Translations under genes and position numbers: made by a program
Origin: Powellomyces hirtus
Taxonomy: Eukaryota > Chytridiomycota > Chytridiomycetes > Spizellomycetales > Powellomycetaceae
DNA: 64,000 bases
Assembly: GCA_025526995.1 (NCBI GenBank)
Contig: JAHLKG010000016.1
Coordinates: 124,001-188,000, forward strand
Reading direction: 5' to 3'
In this document: in pieces, positions 32,182 through 43,412 of the stretch
Numbering within the stretch: position 1 is the stretch's first letter
How the letters are laid out: each line of letters starts with the position of its first letter
The notes under the pieces: model-generated
What the model was told of the DNA's origin: nothing
What the model saw: the letters and a program-made list of their open reading frames with translations, nothing else
Database searches by the model: none

Positions 32182-35100
32182 ATGTATAGCTACGGGGGCT
32201 CTCAGCATGCCCCGTCGCCGTTGGGGTCGTTCCACACACGATCGCATGAGAGCAGTAGCAGTCCGCGCCGCTCGCCAGTCGTTCCTTCTTCGAGTCCATC
32301 AACGCCCTTTGCCTCGTCTAGCAATCCCAGCACGCCAGCCCGTGGAAATCTGTGGACTCCGGCATCACAAAGGAAAGGGTACGAGCATCTTCGGGACTCT
32401 CCTAGAGGATCGCCAAGTCCGTCATGGGGAAGAACTTCGAACGGATACTCGCGAGCAGACTCTAATGACTTGGGCTATGGAAGCATGTCGAGATCACTTT
32501 CCACGCCGCGCCGAAGAGAGACGCCCAACGAGATGGCTTTACCAGATAACATGGCAGCTGCAGCGGCTGAATCGCCGAACTCTGACAGTCTCTCCGCGCT
32601 GCCCCATACGCCGTTACGCTGGGAGCACCCCGCCATGTCAGAGGTGGCGCGTCAACTTTCACACCGCGGATTCACTCATCTTGACCAAGATAAATTGACT
32701 TGGAACAGCTGGACGCTGGCGGCCTTGGTTTTATTCTACCTGGCCGGCGGATACAGGTAGTTACGTGTTTCCGGATTCATATCACATGAAACATGGCTAA
32801 CGGGTGTGAATTCGCATCGTGTAGCTGGTTGCACCAATCCATATCCTGGCTGTTGTGGCCGAGTTTCATACACATAGCATGTAAGGAACGCACACCTACC
32901 TCCGTAGACATTTCAATGCGTACTGACAGGGATTGTGCAGATTATAGTTACTTGCTCATCACGGCTTTGAACATCTTACACTTGACCATCAAGTATTTCA
33001 AACCTGCTCCAACGTTTACTGACTATGCCCTGACACCATCGCAAAGACTTTTGCTCGGACTCGACCCTACTGGTATGCACTGTTGTCCTTACAGCCCTTT
33101 AAACGCGCCTGTAACCATTGTCACTTTGTACTCCAGCTGCTACTGCTGAGAACGAACCGAGAAAGTATGCCAAAGTCAAAAAGCCTGAATTTCAAACGAG
33201 GGAATCGCCGGTACGTTTGTTTCGCACTATTCGTTACCGCATCTTGTATGCTAAGTGGTGTGTCGCGTTCGCCTCAGAAGTCGTCTCCGTCCATACAGAC
33301 AGAGCGGTACACTGGGAAAAGGTGTGTTTCCCTGATTACATTCAGAGAATTGAATCATTGCTGATATGTCTGGATAGTCCATTGTACAAAACACCGCAGC
33401 GCCAAGATCGAACCCCTAGGTCATTCGTGTCCTCGCCAGTATCTCCTTTGGCAAAATACATGCTTTCAACCTCACCTGGTATGTGCCATATAGAAGTCTT
33501 GGTTTTCGCAGGGCGAGGTTAACTCCGGATCTATAGCGCACATGCACTCTGAGCCAATTCGGGATCGCATGGCTCTCGAAAAGATGCTCGGTAAATCGAA
33601 TCAAGGACAAAAGGACGATCGTGGTATGGCGCCGTCATGGAACAACACCTCTTCGACATGTTGACTGACAGTTTATTGTAGACATCAGGCAGCAAGATGA
33701 CTCGGCGGGATACGTTGGATATGATTCCAGTAATTCCCCAGCATTGTCTGCCTATAGCCCCAGCCCTGCCGTGCCCCGTTTTCAGCGATCTTCCAAAGCA
33801 TCTACGCCATTGAAAAAGCAAGAGCGTATTGAGGATGGCCTTGTAATCAAGGAGCCGCAGAAGGTACCTGGAACGTTCACCTATACCTCAACAGCCCATG
33901 TACTTACGCTTGCCGACAGACTCAAGAGGAATGGAAAATCACAAATTACATTGATGAATGGACCGAAAATATGCGAGGGGTATGTACTCTGGGAAAACAT
34001 TCTTTGAAAAGCGCAGATGCTCATATTAATTTTCTAGTGGCTTTCTGCAAAAGTGGTGAAGCCGCTAGCCAGAAGAATTCTTGCTTCCGACGAAAAGTTT
34101 TTGGCAAGTGGCCTAGAGCACTTGAGGTGTGGCTCCGCAACCATGGAGGCTGGGATGATGGCTGCCAACATGGCAGCAATGGCAGCAATTACTGCCTCTA
34201 CGACGCAAACCACTACCACTGCATTTGGAGGTGGGCAGAAACTTTCCGGTGCTTTTGAGATTTCTGCAGTGTATTCACCTTGTAACTCTACCTCCTAGCT
34301 TCGTCATTCGGACAGCAAGCTTCGAGCAACTCACTCTTTGGAGCGAAGCCAGCAACCTCTATGTTTGCCGCTTCCACCCCACAAACCAATCAAAAACCAC
34401 AAACCCTGTACGAACTGAGCCAAAGACACAAGAATGAAGCCCTTGTTCAAGAACGATTGAAACTGGAGAACTATCTCACATTACCCGAGTATAAGTACCG
34501 GGATTATATCGTCGAGAGGATCAAAAGTATGTGTGTATTGTGGATCTTTCAATCAATCACTCTACTAACACCGATGGTGGCAGTGCTTGCGAAGGGCAAT
34601 AATCTGGCAAATTTTCAGTGGAATGGCGGCGCTAAGTGGGATGGACAACCTTGGTCTGAAGATTCGTTGCCCACGGACGCGCAGGTACGCACATACGTCG
34701 TGTCCCTACTCCGCGCAGAACGTCTCATATCAAACCTTTGTGTTCAGCTGGTCATGCATTTGTTCTGCCGGTACTTGGATGAACTCATGCCTGGAGAAAA
34801 CTTTGCCACATATGGGAACTTCCCGTACAGTTCCAAGTACCTGATACCCTTGCGCCAAAAACCTAGTATGTATGAGCAGATATCGCGCGTCTTAATTCCA
34901 ACTTCTTTACTCACAGCATATTCTCCAGCTCCTGCCCGCAGCGTCCAGATAAGACAGTATACCAAGTGGCCACCTCACTATCATGTGGTAGTGGAGGGCA
35001 TTGTTTATGATGTGTTTCCGGTAGGCTCATGCCTTCGCTTCTTAATCGCCCTTAGTTCTCACGCTGGTTGGTTTCGCTCGCTAGGGACGCAACAATGTTT

Positions 35101-35424
35101 TCCATACTTTGTGCCTCTTCGCATTCTACACCAAAGTGGAAGCCGCTGGCTACATTGGGTGAGTACATTTGTACTTTTGAACATGCCTTCCCGCGGAGAT
35201 GAGACTGATACGGTGGCCACTTTAGTAATTTGCACGTCGGCGGGAAGGCTATTGAGTTGACCTCTACCGTCCAGGGCGGTCCCACGTCGGGTCGATTTGG
35301 TGATCTGAATCGACGTAGAGGAGGTCCAAGGAACCAAGATACCGAAATCAATACCCAGAAGGAATCAATATCTCGAAAGCCTGCGAATCTCAGGAGTCAA
35401 TTCTTTGGCTCCAGTTTCGGATGA
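32182..35424 (+). CDS. TMEM209: TMEM209 / cytochrome B561-N family nuclear-envelope protein
   Basis: Human TMEM209 sits at the nuclear envelope and binds NUP205. ATG 32182 opens a long Ser/Pro-rich tail (to about 32640), followed by a helix WTLAALVLFYLAGGY and, after introns, a second one near YSYLLITALNILHLTIKYF. The middle is low complexity. The conserved C-terminal domain starts near 34400: ALVQERLKLENYLTLPEY, ANFQWNGGAKWDGQPWSED, LVMHLFCRYLDELMPGENF, KWPPHYHVVVEGIVYDVFP and, after an intron, GRNNVFHTLCLFAFYTKVE, as in TMEM209. A C-terminal basic tail ends at 35424. About nine introns; those between 32760 and 34300 are not all certain. No b561 haem ligands are expected: the Pfam name is historical. 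Confidence 0.82.
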
Positions 35425-35534
35425 TAATAGCATGTAATTAAATAGATTGAATGAAATGCAAGAATGGATAGTACAGAAGGCGGGAATGGGAGGTGGGAAG
35501 GGTAGAGAGAGTGCGGCAGACAAGATCTGGTTCT

Positions 35535-36229
35535 TCACAGGTTGTTGAGGCTGAGGTCCACGTCCGACGAGATGATAACAATAAGCACCTGAATCAGAGC
35601 CCAAGCTAAAGGCAGCCAGGTAGCCATGGCAAAATATCCTGCGTTGTAGATGCTAGAGAGGAGGACCCCTACAATATGGAAAGGATGAGGCTACGCCATT
35701 CTCACATCCTACATACGTTTTCCACAAAATGTTCATATGACCTACCCACTATGGCACCAGACGCAGCGCCCGCAGCCAAGCCAATCCCGATGAATGCGAA
35801 CAGTAGGACAAGTCCTAGCTTGCTTTTGAAAAAGACAATGTATGCCCAGCAGCCTGCAAGGCCATACATCACCATGAACATTATCATTGTCCATATTATG
35901 GAATAGTTCATGATATCTGAAAGGGAGCAATAAAGTCCGTTGGTAAGTATTCAAAGACCTTATTTACAACTCTCAATGATAATAGGCAAGCCGTCATTCC
36001 AGGTCTTAGAGCATTATGGGACGTACCTCCTTTGAACCATAGCACATCAGTGCTTCGTCCGTCGGCCTCGGGACCTATCAGCCACTCGTGAAGGGTGGGC
36101 CACCTTGGGACGCTGGAAACCCAAAGCACAGCAAGGTTCAGAACCGGAGCATCGGGGAGCAACCAGACAAGGCAAATCTTACACATAATCAGTCGGGGGT
36201 CCTGTGGCCCGGTTTGCGAAGAAGTCCAT
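35535..36229 (-). CDS. TMEM170-like three-helix ER/nuclear-envelope protein
   Basis: TMEM170A shapes ER sheets and tubules in human cells. ATG 36229 starts MDFFANRATGPPTDYV; splicing at GTAAGA gives VPRWPTLHEWLIGPEADG, then DVLWFKGDIMNYSIIWTMIM. Three membrane helices follow: IIWTMIMFMVMYGLAGCWAY, LGLVLLFAFIGIGLAAGAAS and, after another intron (about 35740-35668), YNAGYFAMATWLPLAWALIQ. The GAASGAIVG turn is in the place of the Gly-rich turn of the family. Stop at 35535. All three joins keep frame. Convergent with TMEM209, 110 bp from its stop. Confidence 0.72.
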
Positions 36230-36393
36230 CTGGCATTGGGGAGAGAGGTGGGAGCAATGGTATGTGCGCCATTAGCTTATCGCTTGTCGCTTGTACCAGC
36301 GTGCTGTCATTGTTTGCACGTAAGCAAAATAGATGGCAGCGGAGCCGGTGATGCTGCGCTGATGTGGTTCATTTGTTTGTTGATTGCATAGCC

Positions 36394-37267
36394 ACTCGAC
36401 AAAAACTGTGCGTGTTGCTCTTTTGCCGAAACAAATAAAGGGTGACCCGTCCCTCGTTTATGAAGAGGACTGGCAATGGGAACAGAGTTTCGAAACCCCG
36501 GTTGAAGAAGGCGCTGTAAAGACAATGGAAAAGCAAGGAAAAGGCAAAAAACAAACCTGTACGAAAACCAATGGCTTGGCAAATCGTGTTGGAAAAGGAA
36601 GCTGAGGACGTTAAGCCCAAGAGATCTGCCGGCAGCGATACGGATGATGTCGCTGACAGGTCGTCGGAATTGGAAGTTGCTGTGCACCGAAGAGACCAAG
36701 TGATTGGAAAACGCCAGTTACCACCGCAATGCAAACCGAAAAGACCTGTGGAAAGTGAAACTTTACCAGAAAATACAGATAATGACACTATGATGTTGTG
36801 CTTCCGTATAGTATAGTATTTCAAAGGGTCAAGTCACTGCACGGCTAACTGTAAACTTCCTACAGCAAGGAAAAGGATCCGAAAGAGCAGCGCCGGAACG
36901 TCTTCTGCCCGTGTCCGAGTCAAAAGAGGCTTCGGCCGACTCCTCTCCGGACGAAAATACCGAATCTGCTCAATGTCAAAAAAAGCAAAACAAAGCGCAT
37001 GACAGCAACGTAAACGACAAAGGAGCTTTTATTGCCACCGGCAACAGACCATCCCTCACGAAAGTCATCTCGAACCAGGTACGACATCTGCGAATCATCA
37101 TCTTCTTCGTAATGGAAAATATTGCAGAGGCACCAAACTAGATCCAGAGGGTCCACCAATAGGTTGTTGAGCGGTCTTCTCCAACGGGCGAGAACCTTTT
37201 CCTCCCCGCAATGCTTGAGCTTGCCGGCTTGTGCCAACATGACGTTCCGGTGGCAGCGGTATGCGGC
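36394..37267 (+). CDS. Lys/Glu-rich protein, unrecognised; start unknown
   Basis: An acceptor at 36393 opens a frame beginning HSTKTVRVALLPKQIKGDPS and LVYEEDWQWEQSFETPVEEG, then strongly charged, disordered sequence with KGKKQTC and KPKRSAGSDTDD. A second exon begins after 36863; a third intron (37080-37128) gives RGSTNRLLSGLLQRARTF and a stop at 37267. The short acidic-aromatic start, a disordered Lys-rich middle and a short basic helix at the end would suit a nuclear DNA- or RNA-binding partner, but I recognise no family. The first exon should lie left of 36320 (a GTAAGC donor is there) and was not found. The opposite strand is open too (37321-36920, with FHYEEDDDSQMSYLV), so strand is not certain. 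Confidence 0.35.
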
Positions 37268-37540
37268 TGAGTGAAATGCCTCATTCACTAGCGACAGCGA
37301 GTAAAAGAATTCCGTATCCACATGGATGATAACATCGTCCCAACGATAGCCGAATATTCTTGCAATATTTTCCTGAGGGAATCAGAAACCCTTTCCTGAT
37401 GCAAGGCGGAAGGATTTCCTTCAATCCATTTGATTCTTGGACATATATGCTATATCAAAAGCAAGAAAAACGATGCATCTTTACGCCCTGCACTAATCTA
37501 TTAATCAAGTTGCAATAACCTGCCCCCAATGAATCGCTTT

Positions 37541-37873
37541 TCAAAAATCATACACCCTCCCCTTCCGTTCCCAATCCCCATATCTCGTCGGTTCCTTGCC
37601 TTTAGGTCCTCCAATCTCCCCCGTCTGTGGGTTCTTATCTCCCTCCCATTCTCCATCAGGCTGGAGCTTCTCCAAAACGTCAGGGTGCAGGCTTTGTTCG
37701 GGAGAGTTGATGGGCTGTTGGGCTTGTTTGACAAGATCTTCAAATTCTTTTTGATCCGCCTTGTTGGCCAATGGGATCGGACCCGGTTGAGTGAATTTCG
37801 GTGGGGGTGCGGTGCTGTAGCATTGGGAGAGGAGGAGGCGGGGTGTGCGGAGGGGTCGGAGTGTGCGGAGCAT
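37541..37873 (-). CDS. SDHAF4: Succinate dehydrogenase assembly factor 4
   Basis: Mitochondrial-matrix chaperone (yeast Sdh8) that binds flavinated SDHA before complex II assembly. Single exon, 110 residues. ATG 37873 opens an Arg-rich mitochondrial targeting peptide (MLRTLRPLRTPRLLLSQCYS). The conserved C-terminus is complete: NPQTGEIGGPKGKEPTRYGD followed by WERKGRVYDF and the stop at 37541. Head-to-head with APC4, with 128 bp between start codons. Confidence 0.95.
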   Translation of the reverse strand: MLRTLRPLRTPRLLLSQCYSTAPPPKFTQPGPIPLANKADQKEFEDLVKQAQQPINSPEQSLHPDVLEKLQPDGEWEGDKNPQTGEIGGPKGKEPTRYGDWERKGRVYDF

Positions 37874-38001
37874 TTTGAATGTGTAGAAGAACGGCAAAGA
37901 TTTGAAGTGACAGCTGCGCAGGAAAAAATATGAGACGAAAACGTACTTACTGTACATGGACATTGACATTCGCGTGACCCTATGTGTATGCAGAACCCAG
38001 C

Positions 38002-40921
38002 ATGTATGGCTTCTCAAAGTGGACCGAGCAAGCCTTTCAAAACTCTATAAAACTGTTACGATGGTGCCCAAACAAAGACTTGTTGGCAGTTCTTCACGAC
38101 TCTAGCGATGTCGAAGTTTTCAGGCTGCCATCTTGGACGGTGGTATGCACGTTGAGCGACCCTCGCGCGACAGCCTCCATCTCGGCGATTTCCTGGAAGC
38201 CTGATGGTATGGAGAATTTGTGACAGTTGTGATGCAAACGTCAACCTAAGAGAATCTTTATTACAACGCGACGACATTAGGCAAATCGCTGGCGACCGGG
38301 TATAGCGACGGTACAGTGAAGGTCTTTGATGTCGAGACTGGGACGCAGCAATGCGTGCTTCAAGGCGGGTCCGCGGAACTGGCATGTCTGGAGTGGATGA
38401 AGTGGGGAACAGTAGCTCCGGAACACCAGGTACTGTTCTGGTCGTATCTGCGCAGGGAGGTCGTCACCGTCTTATTCATTCATGTCACCTCTGAAGAGAA
38501 ACATCAGTCTGTTTGCGGGCTTTGATGAGAGTCATTTGGGGGCTCTGCCGAAGTTAGACTCTCTGTCTGCGGATGAGCATGCGTTGCAGTAGGTTCCTAC
38601 TGATCTTGGATTGTCACTTGTGATAAAGAAGTATTCACAGAGTTGTAGCGCAGGACGAACGCTGGTCGGGGAATCTGAATCAGACCTTGACGTGCTGCTC
38701 ATGCCAGATGTGGATGGGAATGTGAACTTGAGGTGAGACATAACGCCGACGTCAGCAAGTGGATCATCAAGCTCAGTCTCCTATTCAGCATTGCCGGCCG
38801 TCTTCCAGCGGGGTCCGTTTCACTGCAAGATCCATATCAAGCTGTAGCAGTAAGCACAAAAGGAAAATGAGCGATCATAGAAGCTGCATTGCTTATTCCT
38901 CGCTTCTACCGTTAGCCACCGAGATTTTTGCAGACATGGCTGGCTCCGGATCTGTCCAGCTTTTCGACAGTGCTTGCGAGAACAACTACGACCGAAAATA
39001 GAACTATAGAGGAGATCAGTCTGATCGATTTTGCAACGCAACTGTCTGGAATCCATCGTGCCCCGCTACAAGCTTTGGCAGCCCATCTCGCTCACGTGGA
39101 CATTCTCCTCGACTACGTGGGAACGGCGCTCAACGCGCTTGACAAAGAATGGCGTGGAGTTCAGGAACTTGCACAGACAGAGCGAGCAGCTTTCAAGGTT
39201 ATCATGGATGAACATGCAGGTAGGCGCACAAAAATGCAACTTTTGTCGCACCTGAGTGCTGAGGTTTGAAGTGTTGTGCAATCTAGTGCAATCTGACCTG
39301 GGAGGGGAACTTCTTCATCTCCTGCTTGTGGGCACACCCGGTATGATTCTGGAACCGTACCTAGTGCAGAGGCTCAATAACAATAACGTAAGACGGCTTG
39401 CTGCTATACTCCTACATGACTCCGACGATGTCGAGTGGTACTGACTTTGCGGAGGATGCATTTGGAAAGGGGCTTAAAACCTGGCACAAAGCATTTGAAG
39501 CCGGCATGCAAAATGTGCGGCGGCTGGCGTGTCTTCATATCTTACCCGCCATGGAGAGATTGATCCTGCATCTTGATGGTCTGAAAGGTTTAGGAAAATG
39601 GCAAGAACAGTCGCTCCTCGCCTTAATCAATGGGTTGCAGGCGCTGATGCTTGTTCTCTCGTCATCAGGAGTCAAGGTCATGGATCGATTGAGGTCAACC
39701 TTGAAGAAGTGCAGACGATTGCAAAGACGATCCGCATGCTGGCCATGTATGTAGAAAACCTTCAGTCGGAGGCCCTCTGCACCAGCAAAAGCTTCGTGGA
39801 ACTCGTCAAATGGCTTGGCGCTGGTGAGTGATCAGAAGGGTTGGAAACCACCCAATGCCACGTTATAATTTGTTTAATCAACGCGGCTTCTTCCTAGTCT
39901 GCCACGGCATTGAGAGCGATGTCCCTGCCGAGACGGAGATGGCAGATGTGTCACAGGTGAAAGCTTTCATTTGCCAACATCTGCAGTCGGAGAAGTACCG
40001 GACAGCAGAGCCGTTTCCGCGCGATATGACTTTTAGGTGAGTTTGCTTGCAGTTTACAAAGGTTGTACACGCAAGCTTATTCCCTTGTTTGCACTCTAGT
40101 TTTGATCCGAGCGAAGAAACCAAGTCAGAAAACTATACAAAAGAAGCACTCGAGCGTATCCGGGGCTGCAACAAGCGTTTGACCCGCGCTGCCGCACAAC
40201 CGTCTCTGACAATGAAAGACTCGCTGTGTATTTATCAATACCCCGTGTCAAGCACCGAGTCAGGACATGCGACGAGGTCCAGTGCACGACAGATAGATGA
40301 TTTCGAATACATTGCGATCCATTTCGAAAGCGCAGCAGAAAGTGGCAATATATGTGAGAACGTCTCGACTTACACTTCGAGCTTTGGACGTCTACTCATG
40401 TCGTTCATTATCAGTTTGCGTTATACGAAGATCTGCAGGTAGACACCGTTCCGCGCACCAAGAATCAGAATACCGAGAAATCGCCTACGCTCGGTTGATG
40501 AGTCAATCCGGGGATGCTGTGGTCCGAGACGTAACCGGGCTCGAAATGTTTGATGACGATCGTCTGGTGGTACTTCACGGCCACCAAGTCTCGACATATC
40601 TGCATCGGAACGTAATGGCTTTCCGACATCTGCCTCCAGGCATGGAGAGTGTCGGCGTTTTCAACATCCTAATGAACAGCGTGGTAAGATGGGCATCGTC
40701 CGCGTGTGGGTTTCGACACTCCGTTTGACATGTTTCTTGTGTAGGATTTTGAATTACCCTGTTTGGATGCAGAGACAACCACTGAGCTGGACGATGAGTT
40801 TGGTACTTTGGCAGTCAATGAAGGGAAGGAGACGTTGGCAGTGCTGGGAGCTGATCGGCGGAGCATTGCTGTGTACATCACGAACGAGGATGAAGATGAT
40901 AGATCTGAAGACGAAGAGTAG
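38002..40921 (+). CDS. APC4: Anaphase-promoting complex subunit 4
   Basis: WD40 scaffold subunit of the APC/C ubiquitin ligase. The first exon reads MYGFSKWTEQAFQNSIKLL then RWCPNKDLLAVLHDSSDVEV; after an intron KSLATGYSDGTVKVFDVETG completes the first blades. The APC4 long helical insert follows, with QSDLGGELLHLLLVGTPG near 39290-39340 and GKGLKTWHKAFEAGMQNVRR near 39460-39520. The last exon (40745-40921) is DFELPCLDAETTTELDDEFG, a blade (LAVLGADRRSIAVYI) and an acidic end (NEDEDDRSEDEE). About a dozen introns; several between 38420 and 39290 are only approximate. The start could lie in a small extra exon further left, but the ATG at 38002 fits the family N-terminus. Confidence 0.85.
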
Positions 40922-41104
40922 CTGACAACTCTGCTCAATCCGTATTATTCGATTCACACTCAGACTTCGATGTCCCACGATACCCACAATATACAGGTGG
41001 TTACGCCGTCTAGATTGTTTTACATCCTCTATATAAATAGCGTTCTCGGGGTCTAGTGTCTCTGTGGAATCCAACTTTGCTCGCTCAGCCCCCTCAACTC
41101 TTCC

Positions 41105-43031
41105 TCAGCCTGCCTTGAGGGTATCTCCTCCTCTAATTGATCGCGTCCCCATTTCCATCTTTGCGCTTCTCGCGCCAAACTGCACGGCGCGTTTCGGCTC
41201 ACAGCTTGCCCGGTGCAACCCAAATCGTTCACGGCAGAGTTGACGCAACAGCAGCTTCTCCCCAATACCTCTTGGCAAACGCATGTCCACTTTCAGATGC
41301 ATAGGAATCGCATTCAACGTGCTGATGACCCGTTCCGACAGATATGGGAATCGGATCTCTTTACCGTGGTCCGAGACAATGCGGTCGTCCCTACCGAGGT
41401 TACGACTGGATATTCTGTCAATGTCGAGCTGCACTTCTTGTATCAGCCCTTCCCAGCCGCGTTGCTCAAAGGCTCCGCGATGACGACTGTAGCCAGCAAG
41501 CTGCTCATCAGCGCCCAATCCACTCAATAGCACTTTTGGAGTGCTTTCGTAAGGCAATAAAGTTCCATCCTGTGACGTAATGTGCCCTATAGCCGAGGAT
41601 TCAGCATTGTCTGCAAATGACACATATCAGACATTGCTTACCTCTGCCTCTGGATGCAAACCAGAATGCAATCGCAATGCTCAGATCCATTTCTGTGTTC
41701 AAAGGCTTCATAAGAGCCATGACGTGGCCTCTTGCAGCGATCGCCTCTTCGTAAGGTACGTCGATCTCCACAAACTGCCACGATCGATCGGGATACCGCG
41801 CTGTCAGTTCCACCACTCCAGCACGCCCGGTCAAACGGTCAGGTACGTCGTATTGCGCACTAGCGCTGCCCGCGGTGTCATTACTATCTCCGCGGCTTGA
41901 AGTTCCACTACCTGCTTCCGCCAAGCTGGAATTGCCCTTTTTGGTTTTATCTTTTCGCTGATTTTCCAGAGCTTGCTGTCTTCTAGGATTTTGGAAGGCA
42001 ACATTCAACAAATCACAGGGTTCTCCAGGGGGCAGAAACCGATCAGCAAGAGCTGCGAGGCAAATGCAATCTAGCCCGCCGGAAAATAATATGGCAAGAC
42101 GAGGGGCCCCTGCAGCGGTCGGAGTTGGGATGCTTTCCAGACGCAATCGAACAGCATCTGCCAAAACTTGCTCCAACTCAGAGACGGCTGATGACCTTCC
42201 AGGAGCGAGAGACAATGAAGGAAGAGAGCCAGCCGAGATGTCACTTTGGTCAAGAGGCATCAGCAGTGAACTCTCAGGGACTGTCGCGTCAATGCGATCG
42301 AACGGTGCTTGCAATATTGAATCGATCGTCGGATCGAGGCCAGTGCCCCATGGATGGTGGATCAGGATTGAACGCAACTGAGTCAAATCCAACGCCACAT
42401 TGGGGTCAATGGAGGAGAAGTCAAAAGAGTATATTCCATCAGCTGGGACTTCTTCCCATCCCGTGGCAAACTGAGCAGCATCTGATCCTTCTGTCGGTGA
42501 AACAGATGCTATCAAGAAAGGCTCGTCTGGCGATGCGGGGAAGCGCCACAGAAGAGACCTTCGGCCGAGAAAATCTCGACCAAAGAATAATCTTTTCGCC
42601 TCTGTATGGTAATAGACAATGGCCCAGGGACCTTGCAAGGACGATACTACCTTCAAGAAACCGATTTCGTTCGCGGCACTGTCGTTGCAAGAAGTTGCAG
42701 CGTCCAAGGCTCGCGAGAGCACAGTCGTATCGTTGGACTGCATCGGCACATCCAATCCCCCAAAGAGTTCTCCATTGAAACACAGGATGTTTCCACTATC
42801 ACCGATCATCGGCTGGGAAACGGGCTCTGTTCCACGCAAGTGTAATGTCCAGCCATGTAATTCGGCGTGATAGCGTTCGCCCAGGACAAGCGCGCGAGAG
42901 TAATGTCTATCGGGACCTCGCCGGCCGTTTGCGTCCTGCAAGGCAAACCATGATTGGTGTCGCTGTGGGGAACTTTCGTCAAGGTCAAAAGCAGGATTGT
43001 TTGAAAAGATGCCGAATAGAATTCCGCACAT
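41105..43031 (-). CDS. ASNSD1: Asparagine synthetase domain-containing protein 1
   Basis: Paralogue of asparagine synthetase with an N-terminal Ntn glutamine amidotransferase domain and a C-terminal ATP-pyrophosphatase domain; its reaction is not established. Start at ATG 43031, [11 protein letters not shown], so Cys2 is the predicted nucleophile. The N-domain has [35 protein letters not shown] and [16 protein letters not shown]. The synthetase domain has ILFSGGLDC: the usual SGGxDS loop ends in Cys here. Then [14 protein letters not shown], one intron (about 41650-41605) and [52 protein letters not shown] and the end at 41105. A Ser/Thr/Lys-rich insert of about 40 residues interrupts the domain after NVAFQNPRR. 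About 625 residues. Confidence 0.93.
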
Positions 43032-43412
43032 GTCAAATGCCAACAGGGCAACTGCTGGCGAAGGAGGGAGAGGGCTTTGGGCTTGTGGCTCTGCGGTCGT
43101 CACGTGCGACGGAGGACGATTCACGTGCTTTCAGAGAGAAGACCCCCAAAGGCGAGAGGGACAATTTCCCCCCGGAAATGAACGAACGAGCATTGTTCCC
43201 AAAGTTCCCGCAAACTAGCAATCGGTGGTTGAATATTTCGTATCTCACCACTTATCTGTCAGCGGCGTTGTCGACTAACGGGAAACAAGAAAGTCTGGCC
43301 GAAACACGTACATCGCGAAAGGAAAGCCGCGCCTGCCACTGTTACTGTCAAAGGAACGCGTCCGACACCTCCCATAAAAACAGGAGGTCCCGCCTCTCAG
43401 CACAATAGAAGG

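Noticed and set aside
32182..35424. Reading the cytochrome B561-N gene as a second electron-transfer protein linked to the peroxidase fusion
   Set aside because: The family name is historical; it has no haem ligands of b561 and matches TMEM209, a nuclear-envelope protein.
36369..36824. Minus-strand 151-codon open frame, Phe/Leu-rich
   Set aside because: Composition is that of the antisense of a Lys/Glu-rich frame; no motif.
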